Shown here: piece after piece, positions 18,933 through 31,462 of the stretch
Layout: every line of letters starts with the position of its first letter
How positions within the stretch are numbered: position 1 is the stretch's first letter
DNA from: Natrialba magadii ATCC 43099
GTDB taxonomy: Archaea > Halobacteriota > Halobacteria > Halobacteriales > Natrialbaceae
Length of the DNA stretch: 64,000 nt
Reading direction: 5' to 3'
NCBI RefSeq assembly: GCF_000025625.1
Contig: NC_013922.1
Span: 3,224,001-3,288,000 of the forward strand
Made by a program: the position numbers and the translations under genes
Notes under the pieces: generated by a model
What the model saw: the letters and a program-made list of their open reading frames with translations, nothing else
Databases searched by the model: none
What the model was told of the DNA's origin: nothing

Positions 18933-19127
18933 TCAGAGTCCGATCGAATCCAGAATATCGAGACTCAACCCGGCCGCCTGCACGAGTTTGTAGCCCAGAA
19001 AGAGCCCCACGATTCCCATGAGCCCGGGGAGTTCAGGCGGTGCCGGAATTGGTACATCGACGAGCGCGAAGAACGCGCCGGTAAGTGCGCCGGTCAGCAG
19101 TCCCAGGACGATGAGCTGCAGGTCCAT
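18933..19127 (-). CDS. XapX domain small membrane protein
   Basis: The product has 64 residues. Two hydrophobic helices flank a proline-rich loop (VDVPIPAPPELPG) followed by MGIVGLFLGYKL, the pattern of the XapX domain. Bacterial members lie near xanthosine-uptake genes, but the domain's role is not established. The ATG at 19127 (MDLQLIVLG) is chosen because upstream in-frame sequence is basic and non-haloarchaeal. It is convergent with the amidohydrolase, which may hint at a purine link, but that is only proximity. Confidence 0.75.
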   Translation of the reverse strand: MDLQLIVLGLLTGALTGAFFALVDVPIPAPPELPGLMGIVGLFLGYKLVQAAGLSLDILDSIGL

Positions 19128-19250
19128 ATCGGTGTGAATGCGGGCAGCGCCAAAAGAACGCTGACTCGAACCGACACCAGTACTCGAGTACCGGCTGGTC
19201 CGAACGCGCCGCGTTCCGCCCTTCGAATTTCGACAGCTGACGATACGCAG

Positions 19251-19260
19251 TTTTAATATC
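19251..19260 (+). promoter_or_regulatory. Box A for the small winged-helix gene
   Basis: TTTTAATATC is centred about 28 bases before the ATG at 19283, the spacing expected for a leaderless haloarchaeal transcript. Confidence 0.6.
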
Positions 19261-19282
19261 GTCGAACACTGGAGACTGTCGT

Positions 19283-19507
19283 ATGCAACTCGACGGACAG
19301 TCACAGACTGCTGTCACGGTTCCCGACGAGTTCGACTCGGCGCAGGCAAAGGTCGTCTACCTCTATCTGCACGTCTGGCCGGACTCGACCGCAGACGACC
19401 TCTGCGGCGCACTCGGGATCAACAAGGGAACGGTGCTCTCGATCGTTCGAACACTTCGAAAACAGGGCTACGTCGAACGAGTCGACGGGCGGTATCGGCT
19501 CTCCTGA
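19283..19507 (+). CDS. Small winged helix-turn-helix protein (MarR/TrmB-like)
   Basis: This 74-residue protein is almost wholly one DNA-binding domain. Residues 20-72 (AKVVYLYLHVWPDSTADDLCGALGINKGTVLSIVRTLRKQGYVERVDGRYRL) read as helix, helix-turn-helix with the recognition helix at NKGTVLSIVRTLRKQG, then a wing. There is no ligand domain, so it may respond only to abundance or a partner protein. It probably acts as a transcription regulator; targets are unknown. It is convergent with the HD hydrolase (13-base gap). A good box A lies 28 bases upstream. Confidence 0.8.
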   Translation: MQLDGQSQTAVTVPDEFDSAQAKVVYLYLHVWPDSTADDLCGALGINKGTVLSIVRTLRKQGYVERVDGRYRLS

Positions 19508-19520
19508 GCAGCGACAGCGT

Positions 19521-20396
19521 CTACAGCTCGATCCGTTCGACCAACTGCTCGTGATTCTCGTTCGTGTTGACCGCCACGATCCGAACGTGATCCTCGAGTC
19601 CAGAGTCCCGTAGCTTCGCCTTTAGCAGGTTGTCAACCTGATAGACACCCGCAGCGTTGGTCATCGCAATTTCGACCATTACAGGACTGCTCTCGCCTTC
19701 GTAGAGCGAGACGCGTTTGATCGCCTGGCTCGAGAGCGTGTTGATCCCGCGGCCACCGTGTTCGTAAGGAATGCGCGAGCGCCCGCTTTCCATATCCAGT
19801 GCGTCTGAGACGCGGATGACGCCGGCCTCGGTCGTCAGCGGCGTCTCGGCCGTGTGGTGACAGAGAATCGCGTGGAGCACCTCGCCCTTCACACGGACCT
19901 GATCAGCGAGATCGTAGAACTCCGGCAGCACGCGGTCGAGAATGTCCGCGGCGATCGGAATCGAGTAGTAGACGTGCTCGTCGCGGTGGACCACGTGGCC
20001 CACGTCGTGCAACGTCGCCGCGAGTGCGATGATCACCGACTCGTCCTCCTCGGCGAGCCCCTGCTGGCGCGCCCCGTTGAAGTCGACGTTGCCCGCCTTC
20101 AACAGGTCGTACAGACAGAGCGCCCGGTTGCGAACGATCTCGATGTGCTTCTTGCCGTGGTCGTTGTAACGCATCCGGTCGACAGCGTTGACGTTCTGGG
20201 CCTCGAGATAGGTCTGAATCTCCTCGTCCGCGTCGATGTACTCGAGTACGGCGTTCAGTTTGTCGTCTGGAAAGTTGTGGTCGGCGTCGGGGGTGTAGAT
20301 GCGACTGCCGTTGTCGTTTCCGGTGTCGGTATCGCTACCGGTGCCGGCCCCGCTCTCGTAGGTCTCGTCGCTATCTGGAGTCGGAGTATCAGTCAT
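19521..20396 (-). CDS. HD-domain phosphohydrolase
   Basis: This 291-residue metal-dependent phosphohydrolase has the HD signature in ATLHDVGHVVHRDEHVYYS, an upstream His in YNDHGKKHIEIV, later His-His in LCHHTAETPL and Asp in RVSDALDMESGR, which together make the metal site. HD proteins cleave phosphate mono- or diesters of nucleotides or second messengers; this subtype is common in haloarchaea without a known substrate. The first roughly 45 residues are acidic, Gly/Ser/Thr-rich and probably disordered. ATG 20396 (MTDTPTP) is preferred over a GTG three codons upstream. It is followed convergently by the small HTH gene. Confidence 0.85.
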   Translation of the reverse strand: MTDTPTPDSDETYESGAGTGSDTDTGNDNGSRIYTPDADHNFPDDKLNAVLEYIDADEEIQTYLEAQNVNAVDRMRYNDHGKKHIEIVRNRALCLYDLLKAGNVDFNGARQQGLAEEDESVIIALAATLHDVGHVVHRDEHVYYSIPIAADILDRVLPEFYDLADQVRVKGEVLHAILCHHTAETPLTTEAGVIRVSDALDMESGRSRIPYEHGGRGINTLSSQAIKRVSLYEGESSPVMVEIAMTNAAGVYQVDNLLKAKLRDSGLEDHVRIVAVNTNENHEQLVERIEL

Positions 20397-20475
20397 ACCG
20401 TTCACGTCGGGTGCGGGCTAAAAAAGCGCTGCGCCGGGAGTCGGCGTGGTGAAACGGGCCGTCGATTCGAACTTC

Positions 20476-20964
20476 TTACGCTGCCGCTTCGACTGCGTCC
20501 TCGACCTCTGCGTACTCCGGCTCGACGCCGGGGTCGTCGCTGACCCACGAGTACGTAATCACGCCGTCGGAATCGACGACGAAGACGGAGCGCTTTGCGA
20601 CGCCGTAGACACCGAGGTCCTCGAAGTCCATCTCGACGTCGTAGGTCTCGATGATCTCCTTATTGAAGTCGCTGATCAGGCCAAAGTCGAGGTCGTTCTG
20701 GGCACGGAACTCGTTGAGCGTGAACGGCGAGTCGCGGCTGACGCCGTAGACCGTCGCGTCGACGTCCTCGAACGCGGCGAGGCGGTCCTGGAACGTACAC
20801 ATCTCGTCCGTACAGACGCCGGTAAACGCGGCCGGGAAGAACGCGAGGACGATCGGTGCATCCTCGGAGAGAGCGTCCGAGAGGCTGAACTCGTCGACGT
20901 CGCCGTTTGCGAGCGGTGCCGTGAAGTCGGGTGCGGAATCGCCAGTTGCTGGCATCACTCCCAT
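20476..20964 (-). CDS. Peroxiredoxin (AhpC/TSA, BCP-like)
   Basis: This 162-residue thiol peroxidase reduces H2O2 and organic peroxides. The peroxidatic site is FFPAAFTGVCTDEMCTF with Cys51; Cys56, five residues on, could be a resolving cysteine as in the BCP/PrxQ group. The thioredoxin-like fold is complete (GVSRDSPFTLNEF, FGLISDFNKE, RSVFVVDSDGVITY). Two close starts exist, ATG 20964 and ATG 20955 (MPATGDSAPDF); the second matches family N-termini equally well. It sits 79 bases upstream of the HD gene on the same strand, so the two could be co-transcribed. Confidence 0.92.
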   Translation of the reverse strand: MGVMPATGDSAPDFTAPLANGDVDEFSLSDALSEDAPIVLAFFPAAFTGVCTDEMCTFQDRLAAFEDVDATVYGVSRDSPFTLNEFRAQNDLDFGLISDFNKEIIETYDVEMDFEDLGVYGVAKRSVFVVDSDGVITYSWVSDDPGVEPEYAEVEDAVEAAA

Positions 20965-21047
20965 TTACGTCCAGGCAGGAAAGACAGTTTCGCTCGCGGA
21001 TCAATCATCGTTCATCATTGAACAACCGCTTGTCACGTCGTGGCGAC

Positions 21048-22223
21048 TCAGTAGGACTTTGGCAACCCAAGCACGTGCTCCGCGATGTAGTTCTTCACCA
21101 TCTCGTTCGAAATCGGCGCAACGACGTTGATCATCGTCTCGCGCCAGTAGCGCTCTACGTCGTACTCACTCGCGTATCCCATCCCGCCGTGGACACGAAC
21201 CGCGCGCTCGCAGGCCTCGAGTGCATCCTCGCTCGCCCGGAGTTTTACCGCGTTCGCCTCCGCGCCGCAGTCACGGTCGTTGTCGTAGAGCCAGGCCGCC
21301 TTGCGGACCATCAACTCGTCCTGTTCCAGTTTCGACCACGAGTCCGCAAGCGGGTGCTGGATTCCCTGATAGCTCCCGATTTCGTTTCCGAAGACGACGC
21401 GATCATCCGCGTAAGCCGCGGCCTTCTCGAGTGCGGCCTGGCCGATGCCGACGGCGTTCGCGGCGAGGGCAATTCGCTCCGTATTCGCAAAGCGCAGCAG
21501 GTAGCGAAAGCCCTCGCCCTCCTCGCCGATGCGGTCCTCGATGGGGATGTCGTACTCGTCGAACCAGACTTCGTTCGAGTCGGAGGCACCGCGGCCGGCT
21601 TTCGGGATTTCGGTGACCTCAATGCTCGCCGTATCGCGGTCAAACTCGGTGAAAAAGAGCGTGAGACCGCCAAAGCGGTCGGCTTCTTCTCGCGGCTTCG
21701 TTCGGGCGAGTAGCATGATCACGTCGGCCTCCTGTGCCTTCGAGGTCCAAATCTTCTGCCCGGAGACGCGGTAGATCCCTGCCTCGTCGTCACGGTCGGC
21801 GGTCGTTTCGATTCGCGAGGTGTCGGTTCCCGCGTTCGGTTCGGTGACGCCGGTACAGACCTGCACGTCGCCGGCGGCAATCTTCGGAAGGTAGCGCTCC
21901 TTGTGTTCCTCGTCGCCGAACGCGACGAGCGGTTCGGAGCTAAACGTGTGATGGGCGGTGATCGACGTGCCGGCCATCGCAGCGCCCGAGCGTGCGATTT
22001 CCTGCTGGACCAGCGCGGCCTCCTGGACGCCGTACCCCTGGCCGCCGTACGCTTCGGGTATCGTCAGCCCACACCAGCCGTGTTCCGCAAATGTCTCGAA
22101 GAACGATTCGGGGTACTCGTGGTTCAGATCGCGCTCACGCCAGTAGTCGTCGCCGAATTCGGCACAGAGGTCGCGAATCTCCGAGCGGATGAGTTGCTGT
22201 TCGTCTGTGAGATCGAAGTCCAT
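21048..22223 (-). CDS. Acyl-CoA dehydrogenase
   Basis: This 391-residue FAD enzyme carries out the first step of fatty or branched acyl-CoA oxidation. Typical segments are the N-terminal helical domain (FDLTDEQQLIRSEIRDL), the flavin/substrate loop CTGVTEPNAGTDTS, KIWTSKAQEAD, and the C-terminal RVHGGMGYASEYDVERYWRE region that places the catalytic glutamate and binds FAD. ATG 22223 was chosen because translation then begins at the family's usual first residues; the longer frame is basic. Chain-length preference cannot be told. No other beta-oxidation genes are adjacent. Confidence 0.93.
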   Translation of the reverse strand: MDFDLTDEQQLIRSEIRDLCAEFGDDYWRERDLNHEYPESFFETFAEHGWCGLTIPEAYGGQGYGVQEAALVQQEIARSGAAMAGTSITAHHTFSSEPLVAFGDEEHKERYLPKIAAGDVQVCTGVTEPNAGTDTSRIETTADRDDEAGIYRVSGQKIWTSKAQEADVIMLLARTKPREEADRFGGLTLFFTEFDRDTASIEVTEIPKAGRGASDSNEVWFDEYDIPIEDRIGEEGEGFRYLLRFANTERIALAANAVGIGQAALEKAAAYADDRVVFGNEIGSYQGIQHPLADSWSKLEQDELMVRKAAWLYDNDRDCGAEANAVKLRASEDALEACERAVRVHGGMGYASEYDVERYWRETMINVVAPISNEMVKNYIAEHVLGLPKSY

Positions 22224-22564
22224 GGATAGATTCTCTCGTGTCGTATGGTAAGTGTATTCCAGCCATGGGTGAGTTACTGCCGGGGTATTGTCGTCCCGAT
22301 ACAGACTCGACGACCCACCGCGGCCCCCACCGTTGCCGAGCGATGATAGACACGATTCGCGACCTGTTATGCTCGACCGGCCCCAGATCCGTCTCGAATG
22401 AGAACTCGTACTGGGAGCATACAGCACGGAACGGGCTGCTGTCGGCGAAATATCACAATCACTCTCGTGGACGAATGCATCCGGTACGTGAACTGTCGTC
22501 CGCACTTCGATAACTGAGCGGTCCAAAAAGGTTATAATTGCCAGCGGGTAAGCCACGCATAGAG
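22224..22564. other. Intergenic region between divergent acyl-CoA dehydrogenase and tatA, 341 bases
   Basis: No credible gene. It holds the tatA promoter near 22525-22540. An imperfect inverted repeat (CTGTTATGCTC near 22367-22377 and GAGCATACAG near 22413-22422) could form a long weak hairpin. The rest shows no repeats or coding bias. Confidence 0.5.
22525..22540 (+). promoter_or_regulatory. Putative tatA promoter
   Basis: AAAAAGGTTATAATTG combines a purine-rich TFB element and a TTATAA box A centred about 30 bases before the ATG at 22565, giving a very short or absent leader. Confidence 0.65.
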
Positions 22565-22876
22565 ATGGTAGTCGAAATCGCACCGCTGTTCATCCCTGGT
22601 GCACCCGGGGGTCCGGAACTATTGATCATCCTTTTCATCGCCATTCTGCTGTTCGGGGCAAACAAGATCCCGAAGCTGGCACGGTCGACCGGCGAGGCCA
22701 TGGGCGAGTTCCAGAAGGGGCGTGAAAAGGTCGAAACAGAACTCGAGGAGATGCGCGACGGGGACTTCGAGGGCGACCTCGACGAGGAAGACGACGAGTT
22801 CGTCGACACCGAACCAGTCACGTCCGAGGACGACGAGACCGAAACCGAGACCGAAACGGAAACGAGCACGAACTAA
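22565..22876 (+). CDS. tatA: Twin-arginine translocase subunit TatA
   Basis: This 103-residue pore-forming component of the Tat pathway exports folded proteins, the main secretion route in haloarchaea. One hydrophobic helix (about residues 17-32, GGPELLIILFIAILLFG) is followed by the TatA hinge ANKIPKLARSTGEAMGEFQKG amphipathic helix and then a very acidic tail (EEDDEF...ETETETET). The acidic tail is typical of halophiles. tatC is not in the window. Several proteins here with RR-containing signals (1993-2961, 47111-47524, 53381-54046) are likely clients. A tRNA gene follows 12 bases later. Confidence 0.93.
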   Translation: MVVEIAPLFIPGAPGGPELLIILFIAILLFGANKIPKLARSTGEAMGEFQKGREKVETELEEMRDGDFEGDLDEEDDEFVDTEPVTSEDDETETETETETSTN

Positions 22877-22888
22877 CGGTTTTTCCCG

Positions 22889-22961
22889 GGGCGTGTGGCC
22901 TAGCGGAGAGGGCAGGAGGTTCCTAACCTTCTGATCGTGGGTTCGAATCCCGCCACGCCCG
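22889..22961 (+). tRNA. tRNA-Arg (anticodon CCU)
   Basis: A full cloverleaf can be drawn over 73 bases. The acceptor stem is GGGCGTG (22889-22895) with CACGCCC (22954-22960), discriminator G. The D stem is GCC/GGC; the anticodon stem GGAGG/CCTTC has one G-U pair; the anticodon loop TTCCTAA reads CCU (22922-22924), decoding AGG; the T stem GTGGG/CCCGC surrounds TTCGAAT. No CCA is encoded and no intron is seen. The gene follows tatA closely and could be read from the same promoter or its own. Confidence 0.93.
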
Positions 22962-23007
22962 TTCGCACGGAGCGGACGCGACGAGCGAACGGGCACGGGA
23001 TTCGAAC

Positions 23008-23069
23008 GAGAGAAGACGCGCGCAGCGAGCACGTCTTCGCGTTGTTCAAATCCCGCTGCGTCTTCTCTC
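23008..23069. repeat. Perfect 12-bp inverted repeat with tRNA T-arm-like sequence
   Basis: GAGAGAAGACGC (23008-23019) pairs with GCGTCTTCTCTC (23058-23069) around a 38-base loop. Inside the loop CGTCTTC recurs (23032-23038), offering an alternative stem, and GTTCAAATCCCGC (23044-23056) looks like a tRNA T-arm. Just before the repeat, CGGGATTCGAAC (22996-23007) is a T-arm sequence in the opposite direction. It is located about 47 bases after tRNA-Arg. Confidence 0.55.
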
Positions 23070-23237
23070 ACCCACGTAGTACGTCTCGTACGCATCACTT
23101 CAACAGCAACGACAGCAGTGCCGCCAGGCAAACCGGGACTCGAGTACACCCCAATTTCCGATTCGGTTTTGGTTGCTGTCTGCCCCGGTCGTGAGTTGTC
23201 GTACTACTTCTGGCCGTCTACTTCCCCCACGAGACCG

Positions 23238-24026
23238 TCACCGAGCTGTCCACCCGCCGTCGACCGACAGACACGACCCGGTCACGTAGCTCGCCGCGTC
23301 GCTCGCCAGAAACACTACCGGCCCAGCGATTTCGGCTGGGTCGGCAAAGCGCTCGAGTGGCGTTCGATCGAGAATCGACTGGCGGAGTTGCTCGTTGGAC
23401 TCGAGTTCCTCGGTTAACTCGGTGGAAACGTAGCCGGGTGCGACGGCATTCACCCGGACGTCGGGTGCCCAGTCGAGCGCGACGCTCTTGGTGAGGCCGA
23501 CGAGTCCGTGTTTGGAGGCGACGTAGGGGTGTTGGCGCGGGAGACCGACCAGCCCGCCGACGCTGGCGACGTTGACGACAGAGCCGCCGCCGTTGTCGTG
23601 GAGGTGCTGTGCTGCTGCAGTCGCCACCTCGTAAGCACCGCTGAGATTGACTGCGAGCGTTCGGTCGAAGCTCTCGGTCGTGACGTCCTCCGGCCGGCCA
23701 AGCGCGTCGTCCGGGTTGAAGCCAGCGTTGTTGACGACGGTGTCGAGACCACCGAACTCCTCGACGGTGCGGTCGATCGCGTCTGCGACGGCATCCGGGT
23801 CCGTAACGTCCGCCGGAACTGCGAAGGCCTCACCACCATCGGCTTCGATTTCGGCGACGACCGACTCGAGTTCGTCGGTCGAACGAGCAACGGGAACGAC
23901 GGCAGCGCCTGCGGCCGCGAGTTCGCAGGTGATAGCACGGCCGATGCCGCGACTGCCGCCGGTGACCAGTGCAACCGTGTCCTCGAGTCTGAACGTCGTC
24001 GGTGGAGTCGTCGGAGTCGTACTCAT
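23238..24026 (-). CDS. Short-chain dehydrogenase/reductase
   Basis: This 262-residue classical SDR has the NAD(P) loop TGGSRGIGRAI at the start, NNAG in the middle, and the Ser-Tyr-Lys catalytic set in VNVASVGG...YVASKHG. The ending ASYVTGSCLSVDGGW is the family's usual FabG/glucose-dehydrogenase type C-terminus. It reduces or oxidises a carbonyl/alcohol pair; the substrate is not predictable. ATG 24026 (MSTTPTTPP) was chosen over a start six codons upstream because a Thr/Pro-rich leader of that size is common. It is divergent from the pilus operon. Confidence 0.88.
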   Translation of the reverse strand: MSTTPTTPPTTFRLEDTVALVTGGSRGIGRAITCELAAAGAAVVPVARSTDELESVVAEIEADGGEAFAVPADVTDPDAVADAIDRTVEEFGGLDTVVNNAGFNPDDALGRPEDVTTESFDRTLAVNLSGAYEVATAAAQHLHDNGGGSVVNVASVGGLVGLPRQHPYVASKHGLVGLTKSVALDWAPDVRVNAVAPGYVSTELTEELESNEQLRQSILDRTPLERFADPAEIAGPVVFLASDAASYVTGSCLSVDGGWTAR

Positions 24027-24266
24027 CGTGGTGAGTAGATGCACCGTGTGACAGCCACATTAACGTACGCTCGTTGGTGGGCGACAGCCCAAACCCGTCT
24101 GCCTGCCTGATCTGTTTTTCTTCGAATACAATCCGCCATCAGTGGACACGGTATGTGCCACCAGACCACCAGACGGAAGCACGTGTCGACGAACTGACTT
24201 GCCGAGTTATCAGATATGGTAATGAGTGGATGAATTTTTTGAAGGGTGACTGAGAGGGTCGGGATA

Positions 24267-28222
<3,956 letters not shown>

Positions 28223-28226
<4 letters not shown>

Positions 28227-30277
28227 GCCTCAAAACCGATTCTAGCGCCACCTCTGGGAACGTTTCCGGTGGTTCCGACCTCCTCGGTGAAACGTTCTAC
28301 CCCCTCTATGACGTGCTCTTCAGCGAGGACAGCGAATTCGTCAAGGACGTCGAGACGAAACTCACCCAGGCCCGGATGACCGATACGGTCGAGATGTACC
28401 TCTCTCGGTCGCTCGGCATCGGCTTCATCAGCGGCCTCGCACTCTGGCTGATCGGACTGACGCTTGGCTATCTCCTGTTTGCAACCGGACTCATCGCCGT
28501 CGACGTCATTATCGGCTTCCCCGTTGGCAACGAGACACTGCTCGCGATCATCGAGGCACTTCGAATTCCGGCGCTCGTCTTCGTCACCGGACTCATATTC
28601 GGGACGATTGGCTTCGCCCTCGGCTTTGGCTCACTGGTCGCGATACCCTACTCTCGTGCTTCCGCTCGGAAGCGTGAGATCAACATGCTGCTCACAGACT
28701 CCGTCTCGTTCATGTACGCGCTGTCGGTCGGTGGCCTGAACCAACTCGAGATCATCGAGGCGATGGCCCAGGCCGACGACACCTACGGCGAGGTCGCAAA
28801 GGAGTTCCAGAGCATCGTCAAGGAAACCGAGTACTTCGACGTCGACTACCGAACTGCGATCCGAAATCAGGCGATCGAGACGCCGAGCGACGAACTCTCG
28901 CAGTTCCTGACGGACATGCTCTCGATCGTCAACAGCGGCGGTGACATGGAGAGCTTCCTCGAGGACAAGAAAGAAAAGCACATGCGAACAGCCAAGCAGG
29001 AACAGGAGATCACCCTCGAGACGCTCGAACTCTTCGGCGAGATGTATATGACGCTCTCGCTGTTCCCACTCCTGTTGATCATCATCATGGTCGTCATGCA
29101 GATGATCCCGCAGGCGGATGTCACCAACGAGATGCTGTACATGACCGTCTACGGGCTGATTCCGCTCACAGGGATCGGGTTCCTCGTCCTCGTTTCGACG
29201 GTCAAACACGACGAACCGGGCGATGGCTTCCTCTCGAACACGACCGGCGACAAACACGTCCAGAGTGGGTCTGAGCGAGGGCTGTTGAACCTCGGCCTCG
29301 TCGAGCAGTTCACCGGCGAACACAGCGTCTTCGACCGCATCAAGAACCGCGAGGGGACCCACGAGACACTCGAGGTGCTCAAGCGACCACACATCTTCTT
29401 CCGAGATAATCCGCTGTACACCCTCGCAGTCACGGTTCCGACGGCACTCGTGGTCGTGACGACTGCGATGATGACCGGCGCAGCACCGCTCTCCTGGAGT
29501 GCGCTGCTCAATAACGTCATCTGGGGGACGGTGCTCTACGTCTACATTCCGTTCTACATCATCGCGATCCCACTCTCGATCTTCCGCGAGTGGAACGTTC
29601 GCCACCGTAACACCGTCGTCAAGACGCTCTCGGAAGACCTCCGAAAGCTCTCGAGTGCGAACGACACAGGACTGACCCTACTCGAGTCGTTCCAATCCGT
29701 GGCCGACACGACGAACGGCAAACTTGCCCGCGAGTTCGAGTTGATGCACACGAAGGTCAACTACGGAACGAGTCTGAAGGCGGCGCTCATCGAATTTAAC
29801 AACAAGTACCACATTCCGCGACTCGCACGGACGACGCGGCTCATTACGGAAGCACAGGAGGCATCCAACCAGATCACAGACGTGCTCCGAACGGCTGCGA
29901 GCGCGAGCGAGAATCACGACGATATCGAGCGCGAGCGCAAGTCTCGAACCCGGATGCAGGTCGTCATCATTATCATGACGTTCCTGACGGTGCTCGCCGT
30001 GATCGCGATTCTCAAGACCCAGTTCATCGACACGATGGCGGGGCTGGAAGCAGGCGGTGGCGATGCCGGTGCCGACAGTGAACTCGCCCAGGCAGACCTG
30101 AGTGACAACATCAATATCGACATGCTCTCAGCGTTGTTCTTCCATGCAGTGACGCTGCAGGGAATCATCTCCGGGTTCATCTGTGGCTATATCCGCGATG
30201 CTGACGTACTGAGCGGACTCAAGTACGCGATCGTGCTGGCGACGATCGCGCTTCTCGGCTGGACGCTGGTGGCCTAA
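28223..30277 (+). CDS. Type IV pilus-like membrane platform protein (PilC/TadC, double T2SSF)
   Basis: This 684-residue platform protein has two T2SSF modules: one near residues 150-300 (LLTDSVSFMYALSVGGLNQLEIIEAM...) and one near 470-600 (LSEDLRKLSSANDTGLTLLESF...). Eight to nine hydrophobic helices lie in three groups. The two-module layout is the TadC/FlaJ type rather than bacterial PilC. It partners the ATPase encoded immediately upstream (4-base ATGA overlap) to feed pilin subunits into a filament. I call it pilus-type, not archaellum, because no flaH/flaG/flaF-like genes adjoin it. Confidence 0.87.
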
Positions 30278-30278
30278 T

Positions 30279-30821
30279 ATGCGCGACGAACGCACGATTT
30301 CAGTTGGGACGTCGGCCTGGGAACGAGGACAGACGACGCAGGATTTCGTCGTCGGTATTGGAATCTTTATCCTGGCGATCGCGTTCGTCTTCTCGTTTCT
30401 GCCGTCGCTGATTACGCCGTTTGATTCGCCAGCCGGTGGTGCCGAGACTGCACAGGCGGACCGGATTGCGGATCAGGTTGTCGCGAATCTATCTGATGGC
30501 GTGCAGGCAAACGAAATCATCGATGACGAGTTCGAAGAACGGTATGTGGAGGCAAACGAAACGGAACTGAGTAAGCAAATCGGACTCCGTGCAAACGAGG
30601 ATGAAGAGATTGTCTACGACAATGTGAACATCAGTATTGAAAGACTGAATCCGCAGGGCGAGGACGGCCGCTACGTGAATACGGACGAACTCGCCGCTGG
30701 AGACACGTACGACAACCAATCGGCGGCGAGTGCGGCACGAATCGTCACTGTCGTAGATGAGGATGGAACACCCCCAGAAGGCTGTGAGTCTGCCTGTAGG
30801 CTCGTTGTGAGGACGTGGTGA
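30279..30821 (+). CDS. Pilin-like membrane-anchored protein, operon gene 3
   Basis: The product has 180 residues. A short charged N-terminus ends in WERGQTTQDFVVGIGIFILAIAFVF (residues 14-38): Gln and charged residues immediately before a hydrophobic helix, like a class III (archaellin/pilin) signal that a prepilin peptidase could cut. The rest is an acidic outer domain with NETE, NVNIS and two Cys near the C-terminus (GCESACRLVV). This fits a minor pilin or pseudopilin of the pilus machine encoded upstream. It probably belongs to one of the haloarchaeal DUF72xx families annotated in such operons (recalled, not checked). It lies one base after the platform gene. Confidence 0.7.
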   Translation: MRDERTISVGTSAWERGQTTQDFVVGIGIFILAIAFVFSFLPSLITPFDSPAGGAETAQADRIADQVVANLSDGVQANEIIDDEFEERYVEANETELSKQIGLRANEDEEIVYDNVNISIERLNPQGEDGRYVNTDELAAGDTYDNQSAASAARIVTVVDEDGTPPEGCESACRLVVRTW

Positions 30822-30823
30822 CA

Positions 30824-31462
30824 ATGGATCGAGAACGCACACAGAGAACGGAAACGGAGCGACACACCGACCGCGGTCAGGCCTACACACTCGAGGGCTT
30901 CATCGGTGCGATGATCGTCCTGATGGCGGTACTCTTTGCACTCCAGTCGGTCGTTATCACGCCAACATCGGGTGGACTGGCCGATCGCTCGGTCCAGTCC
31001 CAGGTTCAGCAGGAAGCACAGGACGCACTGATTGTCAGCGACCAGCATGACAATCTGTCGGCACTCGTTCGCCACTGGGACGAGGATGAAAGCTTTGCAG
31101 GGGCTTCTGGGTCACCAGCGCCTGATGAAGAGTATCAAACGTTTAGCCAGGATGATCTCGAAAATGCGTCCGTCCTCGGGCAAGTGTTGAACAAGCGCTT
31201 TGCAGACCAGGGCTGGAACTACAATCTCGAGTTCCACTACACTGATGGAAGCGAGTTCGATCACAAAACGGCGGTGTACCAGGGAAGTCCACCGTCGGAT
31301 GCGATCACTACAAGCTACATGGTGACGCTATATGAGGATCAGTACGTCAAACCAGATGAGGAAGAGGAGATCGGGGAGTTTGAGGACCCAATGATCCCAC
31401 GCGCAACGAGCGAGGGAGATCCCGTCTACAACGTCGTGGAGGTGCGACTGGTCGTATGGTAG
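30824..31462 (+). CDS. Pilin-like membrane-anchored protein, operon gene 4
   Basis: The product has 212 residues. TDRGQAYTLEGFIGAMIVLMAVLFALQ near the start has the polar G-Q-x-x-x-x-E then hydrophobic-helix pattern of archaeal prepilins. The outer domain is acidic, with no cysteine motif. A GTG at 30815, overlapping the previous stop, is an alternative start; ATG 30824 gives the cleaner signal. Its end overlaps the next gene by seven bases. Position and signal suggest a minor pilin working with the upstream ATPase and platform. The true function is unknown. Confidence 0.68.
   Translation: MDRERTQRTETERHTDRGQAYTLEGFIGAMIVLMAVLFALQSVVITPTSGGLADRSVQSQVQQEAQDALIVSDQHDNLSALVRHWDEDESFAGASGSPAPDEEYQTFSQDDLENASVLGQVLNKRFADQGWNYNLEFHYTDGSEFDHKTAVYQGSPPSDAITTSYMVTLYEDQYVKPDEEEEIGEFEDPMIPRATSEGDPVYNVVEVRLVVW

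Noticed and set aside
23008-23069. Second tRNA gene after tRNA-Arg
   Set aside because: A T-arm-like sequence and an outer stem are present, but no anticodon arm, D arm or 7-bp acceptor arrangement can be drawn.
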